Position numbers and translations under genes: made by a program. Under the pieces are notes generated by a model, which was not told where the DNA came from, searched no databases, and saw only the letters and a list, made by a program, of their open reading frames with translations. From an uncultured Saprospirales bacterium (GTDB lineage: Bacteria > Bacteroidota > Bacteroidia > Chitinophagales > Saprospiraceae), in NCBI GenBank assembly GCA_937864265.1, contig CALMIR010000026.1, positions 1-34,990 on the forward strand: 34,990 bases of DNA. The letters run 5' to 3'. This document shows positions 17,748-26,070 of this stretch, piece after piece (the stretch's first letter is position 1; every line of letters begins with the position of its first letter).

Positions 17748-18646
17748 TGTCCGGTTCTTGTCAGGATAATTTTAAAATGCTGCAAATATAGCGGATTATT
17801 GGTTTCTATCAGATTTAACCCATATATTCCTGAAGGAAGTTCCGCAAGCGATAAAATATGTTGGCCGGGCTGGAGCTGGTCGAATTGCTTTAAAAGCCGA
17901 CCATTGGCATCAAAAACCAGTAATCGATAGTGGCCCTGGTGCAGGATATTTAGGGTAAATTCTCCTTGCGTTACGTTGGGAAAAGCTTGCGCGATTTCGC
18001 CAATAGGCAACGGATCTGTGGCGGAAACGACATCGCAGTTGTACTCAAAATCGCATGCTGCATCCATGATGTTGCGGTAGCGCAGTACGTTGTCTTCTTT
18101 GAAGCAGTGGAGTTCCGGCAAAAAATCGGCAAAAAACACCCCCCGATATATTGGCCCCCGAATGCTGCCAACACCTTCCACCCAGCTTTCCTCAATCCCC
18201 ATCTGGGGCACAAACTGGATGACTTTTCTGGAAATACCCTGCTGCTGAACAGTATAAACATTGGCTACCTTTAGGAAAAAGGTGCTGGGATCGTCGAAAT
18301 AGGGTAGGGTCAATTCATCGCCTACTTGCAGGCTAAAGTCGTAGAGCAGAATTTCCTCCTCAGTATTGGCCGGGATGGCCCATACCCGGGGGCCGTTCAC
18401 CCGAATGGCGCCCCGATAAACGCGGACGGTATCATTCGGGAAATTGAGGTATTGCTCGTAAAAGGCGCCATAGTGCTGGCCATTGATCAGGGTGTCGCCG
18501 CAGAGGTATTGCTCGTAGGGGATAGGCCCTGCAATGCCATAGACGACGCCCTGCCAGGTGGCGTTGTTTTGTGGAAAAGTTTGGCAAAAGAGCATACTGG
18601 GAAATGCAAAAATGAGGGGCATCAGAATATGTGCATAGATACGCAT
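17744..18646 (-). CDS. Secreted protein with type IX secretion C-terminal sorting domain
   Basis: The 300-residue protein begins with a signal peptide (about 1-21, ending MLFCQ). Its last 80 residues, about 222-297, form a type A sorting domain: AFPNVTQGEFTL, then LLVFDANGRLLKQ, LPSGIYGLNLI and a final HFKIIL strand. This domain directs export through the Por/type IX secretion system and is normally removed at the surface. The middle region is beta-rich and resembles generic Saprospiria secreted proteins whose function I cannot name. The stop overlaps the valS start by 4 bp, so valS is probably translated from the same message. The upstream 225 bp (18647-18871) show no gene. Confidence 0.85.
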   Translation of the reverse strand: MRIYAHILMPLIFAFPSMLFCQTFPQNNATWQGVVYGIAGPIPYEQYLCGDTLINGQHYGAFYEQYLNFPNDTVRVYRGAIRVNGPRVWAIPANTEEEILLYDFSLQVGDELTLPYFDDPSTFFLKVANVYTVQQQGISRKVIQFVPQMGIEESWVEGVGSIRGPIYRGVFFADFLPELHCFKEDNVLRYRNIMDAACDFEYNCDVVSATDPLPIGEIAQAFPNVTQGEFTLNILHQGHYRLLVFDANGRLLKQFDQLQPGQHILSLAELPSGIYGLNLIETNNPLYLQHFKIILTRTGQ

Positions 18647-18871
18647 GGTGCAGTTTTTTGTTCAGGGAATAAAGCGTGGATGATCAAAGGAAACAGGAAT
18701 TATCTCCCTAAAAAAACTTCCTCAGTTATTTTGAAATCATCTGAAAACGTGACTTTCATTTTACCTTCCAGAATACCCAATTTCCTAGGCTGCTTATTTT
18801 TTGCTGTGGTTTTTGGGAAACCAAATATTCCATTTATTTTAAACAGGATGAAGCTTTTTTAGTTCCTCTAC

Positions 18872-20110
18872 CTATTCAAAAATTGGCGCTTCAATCTGAT
18901 TGCGCAGCAAATCCTGCATGGTTTCCCGTTGGCGGATCAGGTAAGCTTGGCCTTCATGAACCATTACTTCTGCTGGGCGGTACCGCGAATTGTAATTAGA
19001 GGACATAGAAAAGCAGTAAGCCCCAGCATTGTGGAAACACAATACATCACCTTCGTTGATTTCTGCGATTTGCCGATTGACCCCAAAGGTATCTGTTTCG
19101 CAAATGTAGCCGACTACGGTATAAAACCGTTTCTTACCTTCAGGTTTGGAAATATTGGTGATTTTGTGGTAGGCATTATAAAACATGGGGCGAATGAGGT
19201 GATTCAGCCCCGAGTCAACGCCTGCAAAGACCGTAGAAGTAGTATATTTGATGACATTGACCTGAACGAGGAAATAACCAGCTTCGCTGACCAGGAATTT
19301 TCCTGGCTCGAAAATCAGGGTGAGATCGCGGCCGTACGCTTGGCAAAATTCGCGAAAGCGGGCAGATATTTTCTGTCCTAGTTCTTCGATATCCGTGGCG
19401 GCGTCCATGGGCTTGTAGGGCACCTTAAAGCCGCTGCCGAAGTCGATGTATTGCAGGTATTTGAATTGGGGTGCCAATTGTAGCAGAATTTCAGCACCCG
19501 CCAAAAAGACATCGGGGTCTAAAATATCCGACCCGGTATGCATGTGTAAGCCTTCGATGCGGAGTTTGGTCGCTTCGATGATGCGGAATATCATGGGCAA
19601 CTGATGGATGGAAATACCAAATTTGGAGTCGATATGTCCCACTGAAATCTTAGAGTTGCCTCCCGCCATGATGTGCGGATTGATGCGTATGCCGATGGGC
19701 ATATCCGGGTGGTGTTGCCCAAACTCTTCCAGGATCGATAAATTATCGATGTTGATTTTTACCCCAAGTGCGATAGCCGATTCGATTTCTTCCATGCCTA
19801 CACAATTGGGGGTGAACATGACTTCCTGTGGGGAATATCCAGCGCTTAGCGCCAATTTAACTTCCTGGATGGAAACCGCGTCGATGCCCGCACCCAATTG
19901 CTTGAACAAGCGGAGAATATTGATATTGCTCAACGCTTTACAAGCGTAGTTGATCTTCAATTGAGGCACATCAAAGGCATCTACCATACGATGGTATTGC
20001 CGTTGAATGATGGCACTATCATATACATAGAGCGGGCACTCGTATTTTTCAGCCAGTTCCAGCGGATCAACCATGCCGCTGAAATAGTAGCGATTGTCTT
20101 GATAAAGCAT
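18872..20110 (-). CDS. lysA: Diaminopimelate decarboxylase
   Basis: The 412-residue PLP enzyme catalyses the last step of lysine synthesis, converting meso-diaminopimelate to lysine and CO2. PLP-binding Lys58 lies in NYACKALSN. HMHTGSD is near 189-195, the phosphate-binding FGSGFKVPY near 224-232, EPGKF near 268-272, and CETDTFG begins at Cys337, the residue contributed across the dimer. The length is normal. The start follows 3 bp after the stop of the helical protein gene, so the two are surely co-transcribed. Related carboxynorspermidine decarboxylases share the fold, but the motifs fit DapDC better. Confidence 0.95.
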   Translation of the reverse strand: MLYQDNRYYFSGMVDPLELAEKYECPLYVYDSAIIQRQYHRMVDAFDVPQLKINYACKALSNINILRLFKQLGAGIDAVSIQEVKLALSAGYSPQEVMFTPNCVGMEEIESAIALGVKINIDNLSILEEFGQHHPDMPIGIRINPHIMAGGNSKISVGHIDSKFGISIHQLPMIFRIIEATKLRIEGLHMHTGSDILDPDVFLAGAEILLQLAPQFKYLQYIDFGSGFKVPYKPMDAATDIEELGQKISARFREFCQAYGRDLTLIFEPGKFLVSEAGYFLVQVNVIKYTTSTVFAGVDSGLNHLIRPMFYNAYHKITNISKPEGKKRFYTVVGYICETDTFGVNRQIAEINEGDVLCFHNAGAYCFSMSSNYNSRYRPAEVMVHEGQAYLIRQRETMQDLLRNQIEAPIFE

Positions 20111-20113
20111 GTA

Positions 20114-21505
20114 TTACTCCTCCTTCTTCTTTTTGCGGCGGGTTTTGAACATTTCCACGACCTCTTTTTCCGTCAAAAAACCAAAGTCCACGAAGGCTGT
20201 GGAGACGAATTTTTTAATGTCTTGGTAGTCCTTGCCCCTTTTGTCGGTGTATTTGAGCAGGAGCTTTTGGACATAGTGGAGCGACAGCTCTTTTAAATCC
20301 TGGTTGAATTTTTGATTGGCGAAAATGGAAATGTAAACGGGGTACAATTTGGATATTTCAAAAAGCTCGCTGTAATCCCCTACTTCCAGGTTATTGATAA
20401 AACGGGTAAAATAGCCCAGAATGGTCAGACGCACACATTCATTGATGATGGAAAGCCCTTCATGTGAGCTATAAAACTGCTGAACGGCTTCTTGTACATC
20501 CACATTTACATAACCGCGAGTGTGGATCGTGCGCATCAATTCGAAGTATCGAGAGATGCTGTCTTCTTGCTTATAGTCAATCAGGGTAGCCAATTGGAGA
20601 TCTGCCTGCGGTGTCATTGGGTTTTCCTGACTGTGGTGCAATTCCAGGAGCAGGTTCAGGAAGCGTTCCTCAAAATCGGGGAAGGATTTTCTGACCGCGT
20701 TGAAATGCTTGGCTAAAAGTTTAGATTGTGCTTCATCCAAGCTAAAGAAAGCCGCATAGATGGACATGATTTCCAAGTGCTCTGTATGCCCTTGAAAATC
20801 TTTGTTTTCCACAAAAGTCTTGAGGTGTGGGACGATGGATTCGTTGTTCATGCCTGGGCGTACCCGATAAAGCAGGAACTGTTTTAGCGACTGGAACTGT
20901 ATCTTTAATTCAGAAACTGTGTTGGGGAAAATTGCCGTATAAAAATTGTCGTGAGTAAACTGACGTTTATAACGGACAAGTCCTTTCTGACGCTCTTCTG
21001 GGAAGTGATAACGCTCTACCTTTTGGCTTTGCAGAAAGTAGCGTATTTTTTTATTATCCAGGCTATTGATGAGATTGGTGACCCAAATATCACTGCTCAG
21101 GGCAAAACCCATTTGAATGGACTGACCGATGCGCTTGCGCAAAATATCGAAATTAGCCGATTCGCAGATGGCCATCAATACATCCTTGAAGTGATTTTGG
21201 GGGCGCACGTATTTGTAATCGGCACTCAACTCGCCTCGAAGAACGGCATAACCTAAAATACGCGGCAAATACAGTCCTTCAAATTCCTGAGCCAGCAAAA
21301 CAGTTTCCAGGGAAATCAATTGCAGTGGATCCTTTTCGGCTACCTCATCGTACAATTCCTTCATCGCAGGTTCGTACAATTCCTTGAGCTGGGTATAGTA
21401 TTCTTCTTCCTCTTCTTCGAGATACTGCTGCAAGATGTCCGAATTTTGAATATCCGTGGCTATTTCTTCCAGTCGCTGAAGGTATTTTTCCTCTAGTTCG
21501 TACAT
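20114..21505 (-). CDS. Uncharacterised helical protein upstream of lysA
   Basis: I do not recognise this 463-residue protein. It has no signal peptide or membrane segment. It is rich in Leu, Glu, Lys and Tyr, with an acidic run of glutamates around residues 30-36 and a very basic tail of alternating Lys and Arg followed by two Glu. Secondary structure looks almost entirely alpha-helical, possibly an alpha-solenoid, in the style of the other large helical protein of this window (26151-27716). I see no catalytic signature. The gene is first in a two-gene operon with lysA (3-bp gap), behind a recognisable promoter and a leader containing a hairpin. A regulatory link with lysine synthesis is conceivable but unproven. 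Confidence 0.8.
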   Translation of the reverse strand: MYELEEKYLQRLEEIATDIQNSDILQQYLEEEEEEYYTQLKELYEPAMKELYDEVAEKDPLQLISLETVLLAQEFEGLYLPRILGYAVLRGELSADYKYVRPQNHFKDVLMAICESANFDILRKRIGQSIQMGFALSSDIWVTNLINSLDNKKIRYFLQSQKVERYHFPEERQKGLVRYKRQFTHDNFYTAIFPNTVSELKIQFQSLKQFLLYRVRPGMNNESIVPHLKTFVENKDFQGHTEHLEIMSIYAAFFSLDEAQSKLLAKHFNAVRKSFPDFEERFLNLLLELHHSQENPMTPQADLQLATLIDYKQEDSISRYFELMRTIHTRGYVNVDVQEAVQQFYSSHEGLSIINECVRLTILGYFTRFINNLEVGDYSELFEISKLYPVYISIFANQKFNQDLKELSLHYVQKLLLKYTDKRGKDYQDIKKFVSTAFVDFGFLTEKEVVEMFKTRRKKKKEE

Positions 21506-21525
21506 AACAGTGCCATTTTATAAAG

Positions 21526-21565
21526 GTAAACCTGATAGTGCAATCAGTGGCACTACCAGGTTTAC
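21526..21565 (-). promoter_or_regulatory. Leader hairpin of the lysA operon
   Basis: Arms at 21526-21541 (GTAAACCTGATAGTGC) and 21550-21565 pair over 16 bp with one mismatch around an 8-nt loop. The hairpin lies about 20 bases before the first start codon of the operon and within the predicted 5' leader. No T-tract follows, so it is not a simple intrinsic terminator. It could affect translation or bind a protein. No known riboswitch consensus was recognised. Confidence 0.5.
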
Positions 21566-21647
21566 ATATAGTCATTAAAATTAAAGTATAGCCTTATGAT
21601 GGGCTGCTCGATCACTGATTTTTTTAACTCAGCACAGAGCGCCGCCG

Positions 21648-21679
21648 CAAATATAGTAGAATTGCTTTAATGCTGCAAG
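21648..21679 (-). promoter_or_regulatory. Bacteroidota-type promoter for the lysA operon
   Basis: On the minus strand, CTTG (21679-21676) precedes a perfect TATATTTG -7 element (21655-21648) by 20 bases, close to the consensus TTTG-N19-TAnnTTTG. Transcription should begin near 21641, giving a leader of about 135 nt that includes the hairpin at 21526-21565. Confidence 0.6.
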
Positions 21680-21680
21680 C

Positions 21681-21700
21681 TAATTTTTTGCACACGACTT
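21681..21700 (+). repeat. Dispersed 20-nt motif, copy 1
   Basis: TAATTTTTTGCACACGACTT lies between the lysA operon promoter and the MscS gene. A copy with one change is at 31511-31530, and a reverse-strand variant is at 25977-25997. Downstream, at 21715-21722, is a TAAATTTG that fits a -7 element for the MscS gene, though without a properly spaced -33 TTTG. Confidence 0.5.
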
Positions 21701-21809
21701 AATGAAAATTTTACTAAATTTGGCTAAAACATAGCTAAACGGATCTCATACGCGTTAAAGATCAAAGCAAACAGTATCTTTTCCCCAAAGCGATTTCACA
21801 ACAGAAAAA

Positions 21810-22712
21810 ATGGATCAAGAATTATTGGCCAAGGTTGAGTATATAGGTATTTTTTTAGGCATTGTGATTGGCACCATCGTGTTAGGTACGATAGTCAATC
21901 GTATATTTGTTCGCCTCATACGGAGATCCACTTCAGAATTAAAAAATGACCCGACCAATTATAAATTCCTGCGCCGGGTGGTCGTTACCATTATTTACAT
22001 TGTTGGTTTTAGCGTGGCCCTGTACAATATGCCGAGCATGCGTGCGCTGGCTAACTCCTTACTGGCTGGTGCGGGCATTTTGGCCGTCGCTGCCGGTTTT
22101 GCCTCTCAGCATGCCTTGGGGAATATCATCAGTGGCCTTTTTATTATCATTTTTCGCCCCTTTCGGGTAAACGATCGCCTTAAAGTCCGGGAACTGAACG
22201 GGGTTGTGGAAGACATCACCTTGCGCCATACCGTGATACGCGATTTTGAAAACCGGCGCATCATCATCCCGAATTCGATCATCAGCGAAGAAATCATTGT
22301 CAACGCCGATTTCAGCGATGAAAAAATTTGCAAATGGATCGATATTGGCATCAGCTACGACTCGGATATAGCGCTGGCGCGAAAAATTATCAAAGAGGAG
22401 GTACTCAAACATCCGCTTAATATTGACCCACGTACTCCCGAACAATTGGAAAAAGGAACGGAGCTTGTTCCAGTTCGAGTGCTTAGCCTAGGCGAATTTT
22501 CTGTCAACCTAAGGGCTTGGGCTTGGGCCAATAATTCTGCAGACGCCTTCAATATGGGCTGCGATCTGCTCGAGTCCATCAAAAACCGATTTGATCGGGA
22601 AGGTATAGAAATTCCTTTCCCTTATCGGACCTTGGTGTATAAAGAAAAGAAAGCGACTGCGACACCGACACCGACAGATATTTCTAAGAATGACAGGTTG
22701 GAAATTTATTGA
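21810..22712 (+). CDS. MscS-family mechanosensitive channel
   Basis: The 300-residue protein has three membrane helices at about 10-35, 55-75 and 80-113. The third is the Gly/Ala-rich pore helix with the phrase LAVAAGFASQHALGNIISG, followed by the RPFRVNDRLKV entry into the MscS beta domain (about 118-180). An alpha/beta C-terminal domain runs to about 275. Such channels release small solutes on hypo-osmotic shock. This is the minimal MscS size class, without large periplasmic additions. The last 25 residues are a Thr/Pro-rich tail. The gene diverges from the lysA operon and converges with the MFS gene. Confidence 0.93.
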   Translation: MDQELLAKVEYIGIFLGIVIGTIVLGTIVNRIFVRLIRRSTSELKNDPTNYKFLRRVVVTIIYIVGFSVALYNMPSMRALANSLLAGAGILAVAAGFASQHALGNIISGLFIIIFRPFRVNDRLKVRELNGVVEDITLRHTVIRDFENRRIIIPNSIISEEIIVNADFSDEKICKWIDIGISYDSDIALARKIIKEEVLKHPLNIDPRTPEQLEKGTELVPVRVLSLGEFSVNLRAWAWANNSADAFNMGCDLLESIKNRFDREGIEIPFPYRTLVYKEKKATATPTPTDISKNDRLEIY

Positions 22713-22738
22713 CTCCAACATTGATTGCGATATAACAG

Positions 22739-22776
22739 AAAAAAGAGGTCGAATACCCATCAAGGTGTATTCGACC
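22739..22776 (-). terminator. Intrinsic terminator of the MFS gene
   Basis: A perfect 10-bp stem, GGTCGAATAC (22747-22756) and GTATTCGACC (22767-22776), encloses a 10-nt loop. On the minus strand it is followed by six T at 22744-22739, the standard layout of an intrinsic terminator. It lies 8 bp after the MFS stop codon and may also stop the convergent MscS transcript, although no T-tract follows in that direction. Confidence 0.85.
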
Positions 22777-22784
22777 CCATCCCA

Positions 22785-24080
22785 TTATATCCCCAGCACC
22801 TCTTCCAATTCTTCCTCACTCACTTCGGGAATCGTTTTATCATGCGATGCAGCTTTTGGCAGTGCTGCCTTCAATTTGAAACTTATAAAGCCTGCCGATG
22901 CAATCAAAGCAAATGCTAACATGACATACCATAGCGCTTCAAAGCCTGCCCATCCAGCCAATTGCATGCCCAGGTTGGGAGCAATGATGTGACTGACAGA
23001 ATAGGTCATAGTAAACACGGCCATATATTCCCCCCTGCTGCGCTCATCTTGGCTGAAATCGATGGCCATTGCCGCAATAAAAGGCAAGCTCAGCATTTCG
23101 CCTATGGTGATGAAAAGGGTGGACAATAAGGCCACCGCAGCAAAAGGACCAAATAGGTTGAAAGTCAGATAGGCGATACCGATCAGCACCGTTCCTGCCC
23201 CTATGACCTGCTGCTTGGTCAACTTTTTTTCCACCATATAAATCAAAGGCATCTCAAACAAGGCTATAAGCAGGCCATTAAGCGCCATCAACCGGCCAAT
23301 ATGGCTTTCATCCAACAACAACTCTTGCTTCAGATAAACGGGCCAAGTTGAAAACAACTGCATGAAAGCTATACCATTGATCAGCACCAACAAAATAAAC
23401 AACAAGTAGTGCCTGTCGCGATAGGGAGAAATCAATGGAATATCGGCCAGAATTGCCCCCTTTTGTACAACAGTAGTAGCAACCGGTAATTGCTTCTCGG
23501 GCAGACTCAGCACCATAAAACCTGCAGCGCTAATACAAGTCAGACCATCCAGCCAGAACAACCAATCGTATCCGGCAGAAGCAGCGATTAGGCCACCAAC
23601 TGCAGGGCCTACAGCAAAGCCCAGATTGACTGCCAGTCGGATCAGTGTGAGTGCACGAGTCCGGTTTTCCGGCTTACTATAAGCGGCGACCGCGGCAAAG
23701 TTGGCCGGACGAAACATGTCGGCCAGCATACTCACCAAAAATATAGCGATACAAAAGGCAACGATATCCTCCATGTAGCCCAATACAATGAACCCTACGC
23801 CACTGGTCAGCAGCGAAAACACCTGCACCTTGTAATACCCCAAACGGTCGGTCAGTTTTCCTCCCAGGAAAGCACCTAAAACGGAGCCTGCTCCAAAACA
23901 ACTCATAACCCAACCCACCTGGCTAAAGCTATAACCTTTAACCTGGCTTAAAAATACCGTCAGAAATGGCAGTACCATCGTACCGCTGCGGTTGATGAGC
24001 ATCACTAAGGATAAAAGCCAAATGTCTCTGGATAAACCCCGGAAAGATTCTTTGTAAATGTGGAAGCTACGTTGAAGCAT
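22785..24080 (-). CDS. MFS transporter, drug/proton antiporter-like
   Basis: The 431-residue integral membrane protein has about 12 hydrophobic segments. Motif A appears as GGKLTDRLGYYK at about 73-84 in the loop between helices 2 and 3. The motif C-like NLGFAVGPAVGG in helix 5 (about 147-158) is typical of 12-helix proton antiporters. The closest general resemblance is to MdtH/YfcJ-like exporters. The substrate cannot be assigned. The last 25 residues are an acidic cytoplasmic tail. The gene stands alone, with a strong terminator directly behind it and a gene-poor stretch in front. Confidence 0.9.
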   Translation of the reverse strand: MLQRSFHIYKESFRGLSRDIWLLSLVMLINRSGTMVLPFLTVFLSQVKGYSFSQVGWVMSCFGAGSVLGAFLGGKLTDRLGYYKVQVFSLLTSGVGFIVLGYMEDIVAFCIAIFLVSMLADMFRPANFAAVAAYSKPENRTRALTLIRLAVNLGFAVGPAVGGLIAASAGYDWLFWLDGLTCISAAGFMVLSLPEKQLPVATTVVQKGAILADIPLISPYRDRHYLLFILLVLINGIAFMQLFSTWPVYLKQELLLDESHIGRLMALNGLLIALFEMPLIYMVEKKLTKQQVIGAGTVLIGIAYLTFNLFGPFAAVALLSTLFITIGEMLSLPFIAAMAIDFSQDERSRGEYMAVFTMTYSVSHIIAPNLGMQLAGWAGFEALWYVMLAFALIASAGFISFKLKAALPKAASHDKTIPEVSEEELEEVLGI

Positions 24081-24944
24081 GGGTGATCGTTTTAAAGGTT
24101 CAATCGATAGAAAGGCCTTTTCACATCTATATTACACCATTTACCTCATTTTGAATGGTTTAGTTCCAGTGTTTTTAGCTTTTTTGTAGGCGGTCTAGTG
24201 GGTATTTTTTTCTAGCTAAAACATTATTGATTTTTTTATATCAACAATACCCTAAAATGCCAAATTTGAAATGGATACTGATTTAATTAACCATATTTCA
24301 ATAGGTACATAGGCTATTTTGCAAATGTTGCGTGCCGATTAAAAACATCTATACCTCATTTGAATTTTTTTCAAAAAATCTTGCCACTCCAATTTTCCGG
24401 CACCTATCAAGTCAATCCGGCCAAAGCAGAGCTGATGTATTTTCCAACTTATTTTGCCAGGGAGGAGATGAAGCAGGTGAAAATAAAATAGAGGGCCAGG
24501 TTGTGCTGATTGTCTTAGGCCAGCTAACCTGCCCTCCCCCCAAATTGTCTGGATTTTTTCATCCTGTTTCGGTTAATGGTGCGGCAAAAGATATGCTCAT
24601 GAGATATTTTGCCGCCCTAGTTGACAAGCTACAAGGGGTCACTTGCCAAAGCGCAAATTTGTTCTGTCAGAGGAACAATGATATAATTCTGTTGTTGACG
24701 ATGTGCGGGTAAAAAGGAAGACCAGAGTTTTGACCATTGCAAAAGCTCTGGTCCTCGACTAATTCCCAATTCCATTGAAAAACACTATACATCAACAAGA
24801 GAATTATGAAGTTTTGAGAGTCCCCCATCTGGCTCAGTTGCTACTGAACCATTGGGGAAAATCACTCGTTAAAAACAAAATTATTTTCAGGTATTTTCAC
24901 GATTATTCGTTTCGTACCTCGTTTGCTGTTCGTATTGGTCGGCA
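24081..24944. other. Gene-poor stretch with no convincing CDS
   Basis: About 860 bp without a gene I can support. It must hold the MFS promoter near 24081-24200. A plus-strand frame of 126 codons starting GTG runs from 24332 to 24712, but other frames on both strands also give peptide-like text here, and none has a recognised motif. A/T runs are common at 24200-24250 and 24363-24380. Confidence 0.5.
24720..24753. terminator. Hairpin with GACCAGAG/CTCTGGTC stem
   Basis: An 8-bp perfect stem extends by four A-T pairs across a single-base bulge, giving arms at 24720-24731 and 24741-24753. On the minus strand it is followed within a few bases by a TTTTT run, so it could terminate leftward transcription, for example from the gene ending at 24945. 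The distance of about 190 bp from that gene weakens the link. Confidence 0.45.
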
Positions 24945-25367
24945 TTAATCTGGCGAAAACAAGACCAAAAAATGCGACCTTTCATCAAAAACCGGATACT
25001 TGCCTGCTTTCAGTATTTTGACGCCCATGTCTAGTTCTCGGCACAGCCAAGATGGCATTGAAAATGCAGACGCCATTAAAAAATATCCATTGAAATGGTA
25101 GGCAGCCATTTTCCGATTGATCTGTTGCTTCTCAAACCGAATACAAAGCATGCCGCTCATCCCTCTACTCAGAAGTGCTGGGATGTAAAGGCATTTTTGA
25201 CACTCATTTTGTCCTGCCGGAATGATTCGGCAGATGCCATGCCCGGTACAGTTTTTTTGAACTTGACCAAGTACGACATCTGCCTGAATCGGCGAAACCA
25301 ATTTACCTATTACTTGCCTTGAACTATGATTCAAGGATGTAAGTAAAGGGGGGGAACTTTGTAACAT
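24945..25367 (-). CDS. Probable small conserved protein, function unknown
   Basis: The 140-residue product has no signal peptide. The part from about residue 25 to 140 reads like a genuine folded domain. It opens with a Cys-containing NCTGHGICRI phrase, continues with a CQKC pair and a beta-rich centre (GMLCIRFEKQQI), and ends with WLCRELDMGVKILKAGKYPVF and a hydrophobic strand. I have a general impression of similar small Cys-containing Bacteroidota proteins but cannot name a family. The N-terminal 20 residues look less constrained, so the start may lie further in. It lies 38 bp behind a decayed frame on the same strand. An alternative is that it is itself a remnant. Confidence 0.55.
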   Translation of the reverse strand: MLQSSPPLLTSLNHSSRQVIGKLVSPIQADVVLGQVQKNCTGHGICRIIPAGQNECQKCLYIPALLSRGMSGMLCIRFEKQQINRKMAAYHFNGYFLMASAFSMPSWLCRELDMGVKILKAGKYPVFDERSHFLVLFSPD

Positions 25368-25405
25368 CGTCTTTAACGTGTTTTTGCCATGCTTTAAAGA
25401 ATTTG

Positions 25406-25592
25406 TTATTTACCGGGTGCTACCGTATCAATAACAATGACTCCTTTTTTGCAATGGCGTAGCTGTGCATTACTTGTTTTGGTCGTTCTCATTATCTGTG
25501 CAATTTGTTTAATTACTAATTCTGATTCGCCATAGCTTGCAGTACAAATATACTTTGGTTCCCTACCTGCTACCTAGACAATATAACTTCAT
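25406..25592 (-). pseudogene. Decayed coding fragment, possibly MBL-fold N-terminus
   Basis: On the minus strand an ATG at 25592 begins MKLYCLGSR and stops at once. Shifted by one frame, an open stretch of about 54 codons continues with YICTASYGESELVIKQIA and ends in GVIVIDTVAPGK before TAA at 25406-25408. A single frameshift joins the two. The opening resembles the start of small metallo-beta-lactamase-fold hydrolases in this phylum (LGSSSxGN followed by a Ser-Gly-Glu strand), but the rest does not extend that match. It may be an unrelated fragment. Fragments this short can arise by chance. Confidence 0.3.
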
Positions 25593-25731
25593 TTGCCCCT
25601 CTCAGTATTTAAAAAAAAAAATATTATATCGAATTAATTTATTGATTAAAAGTATTTTAGATAATTTTGAACACTTAAATTATGTGGAATTTAATTGAGC
25701 TGTTTTTTCTATATTTATTATTTATATGTGT

Positions 25732-25985
25732 ATGAATAGCATCAAATCCCCTGATTTCGAGCAAATCATTCCCTTCAAATTGCCAGAAAACTATCAAAAC
25801 CCAATAAAAATATCCCCGTACACAAGCTTGTTGAGTTTGTGAGGAAGGAATATTCTAGAGGGATATGCTTCCCACTGAAGCAGCCCTTATTTCAAGTTTT
25901 GGATGTAACTAGCCGATTGTATTATGGGAGGAAAAATCTATGTAGGAAACAAAACCGTTCTTGGACAAATCGTGCTATTAAGTAG
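25732..25985 (+). pseudogene. Possible frameshifted coding fragment
   Basis: ATG 25732 opens 36 codons (MNSIKSPDFEQIIPFKLPEN and onward) to a stop at 25840. An overlapping frame entered at 25824 continues for 53 codons (KLVEFVRKEYSRGICFPL and onward) to TAG at 25983-25985. Joined near 25824, they give about 85 residues of protein-like text with no family I recognise. A remnant of a mobile-element gene is one possibility. Confidence 0.25.
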
Positions 25986-25997
25986 TGTGCAAAAATT
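25977..25997 (-). repeat. Dispersed motif, copy 2 (reverse strand)
   Basis: Read on the minus strand, AATTTTTGCACACTACTTAAT matches the copy at 21681 except for one missing T and one G/T change, and the match continues through TTAAT. Confidence 0.4.
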
Positions 25998-26015
25998 GCT
26001 TTCCGATTGATCAAA

Positions 26016-26070
26016 GTCCTTACCCTAGCGGACACTTAAAATGAACCGTTTAGCCCGATAGGGTAAGGAC
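26016..26070. repeat. Perfect 12-bp inverted repeat with 31-nt spacer
   Basis: GTCCTTACCCTA (26016-26027) and TAGGGTAAGGAC (26059-26070) are exact inverse copies, about 80 bp downstream of the leftward gene ending at 26151. They could be a weak terminator or the ends of a small mobile-element remnant. No T-tract and no flanking target duplication are obvious. Confidence 0.5.

Noticed and set aside
16881-17930. Plus-strand frame of 349 codons across valS
   Set aside because: It is antisense to valS, whose active-site motifs are intact, and is a by-product of its codon use.
21526-21565. Intrinsic terminator reading for the lysA leader hairpin
   Set aside because: No run of T follows the stem on either strand, and no gene ends nearby, so a simple terminator is unlikely.
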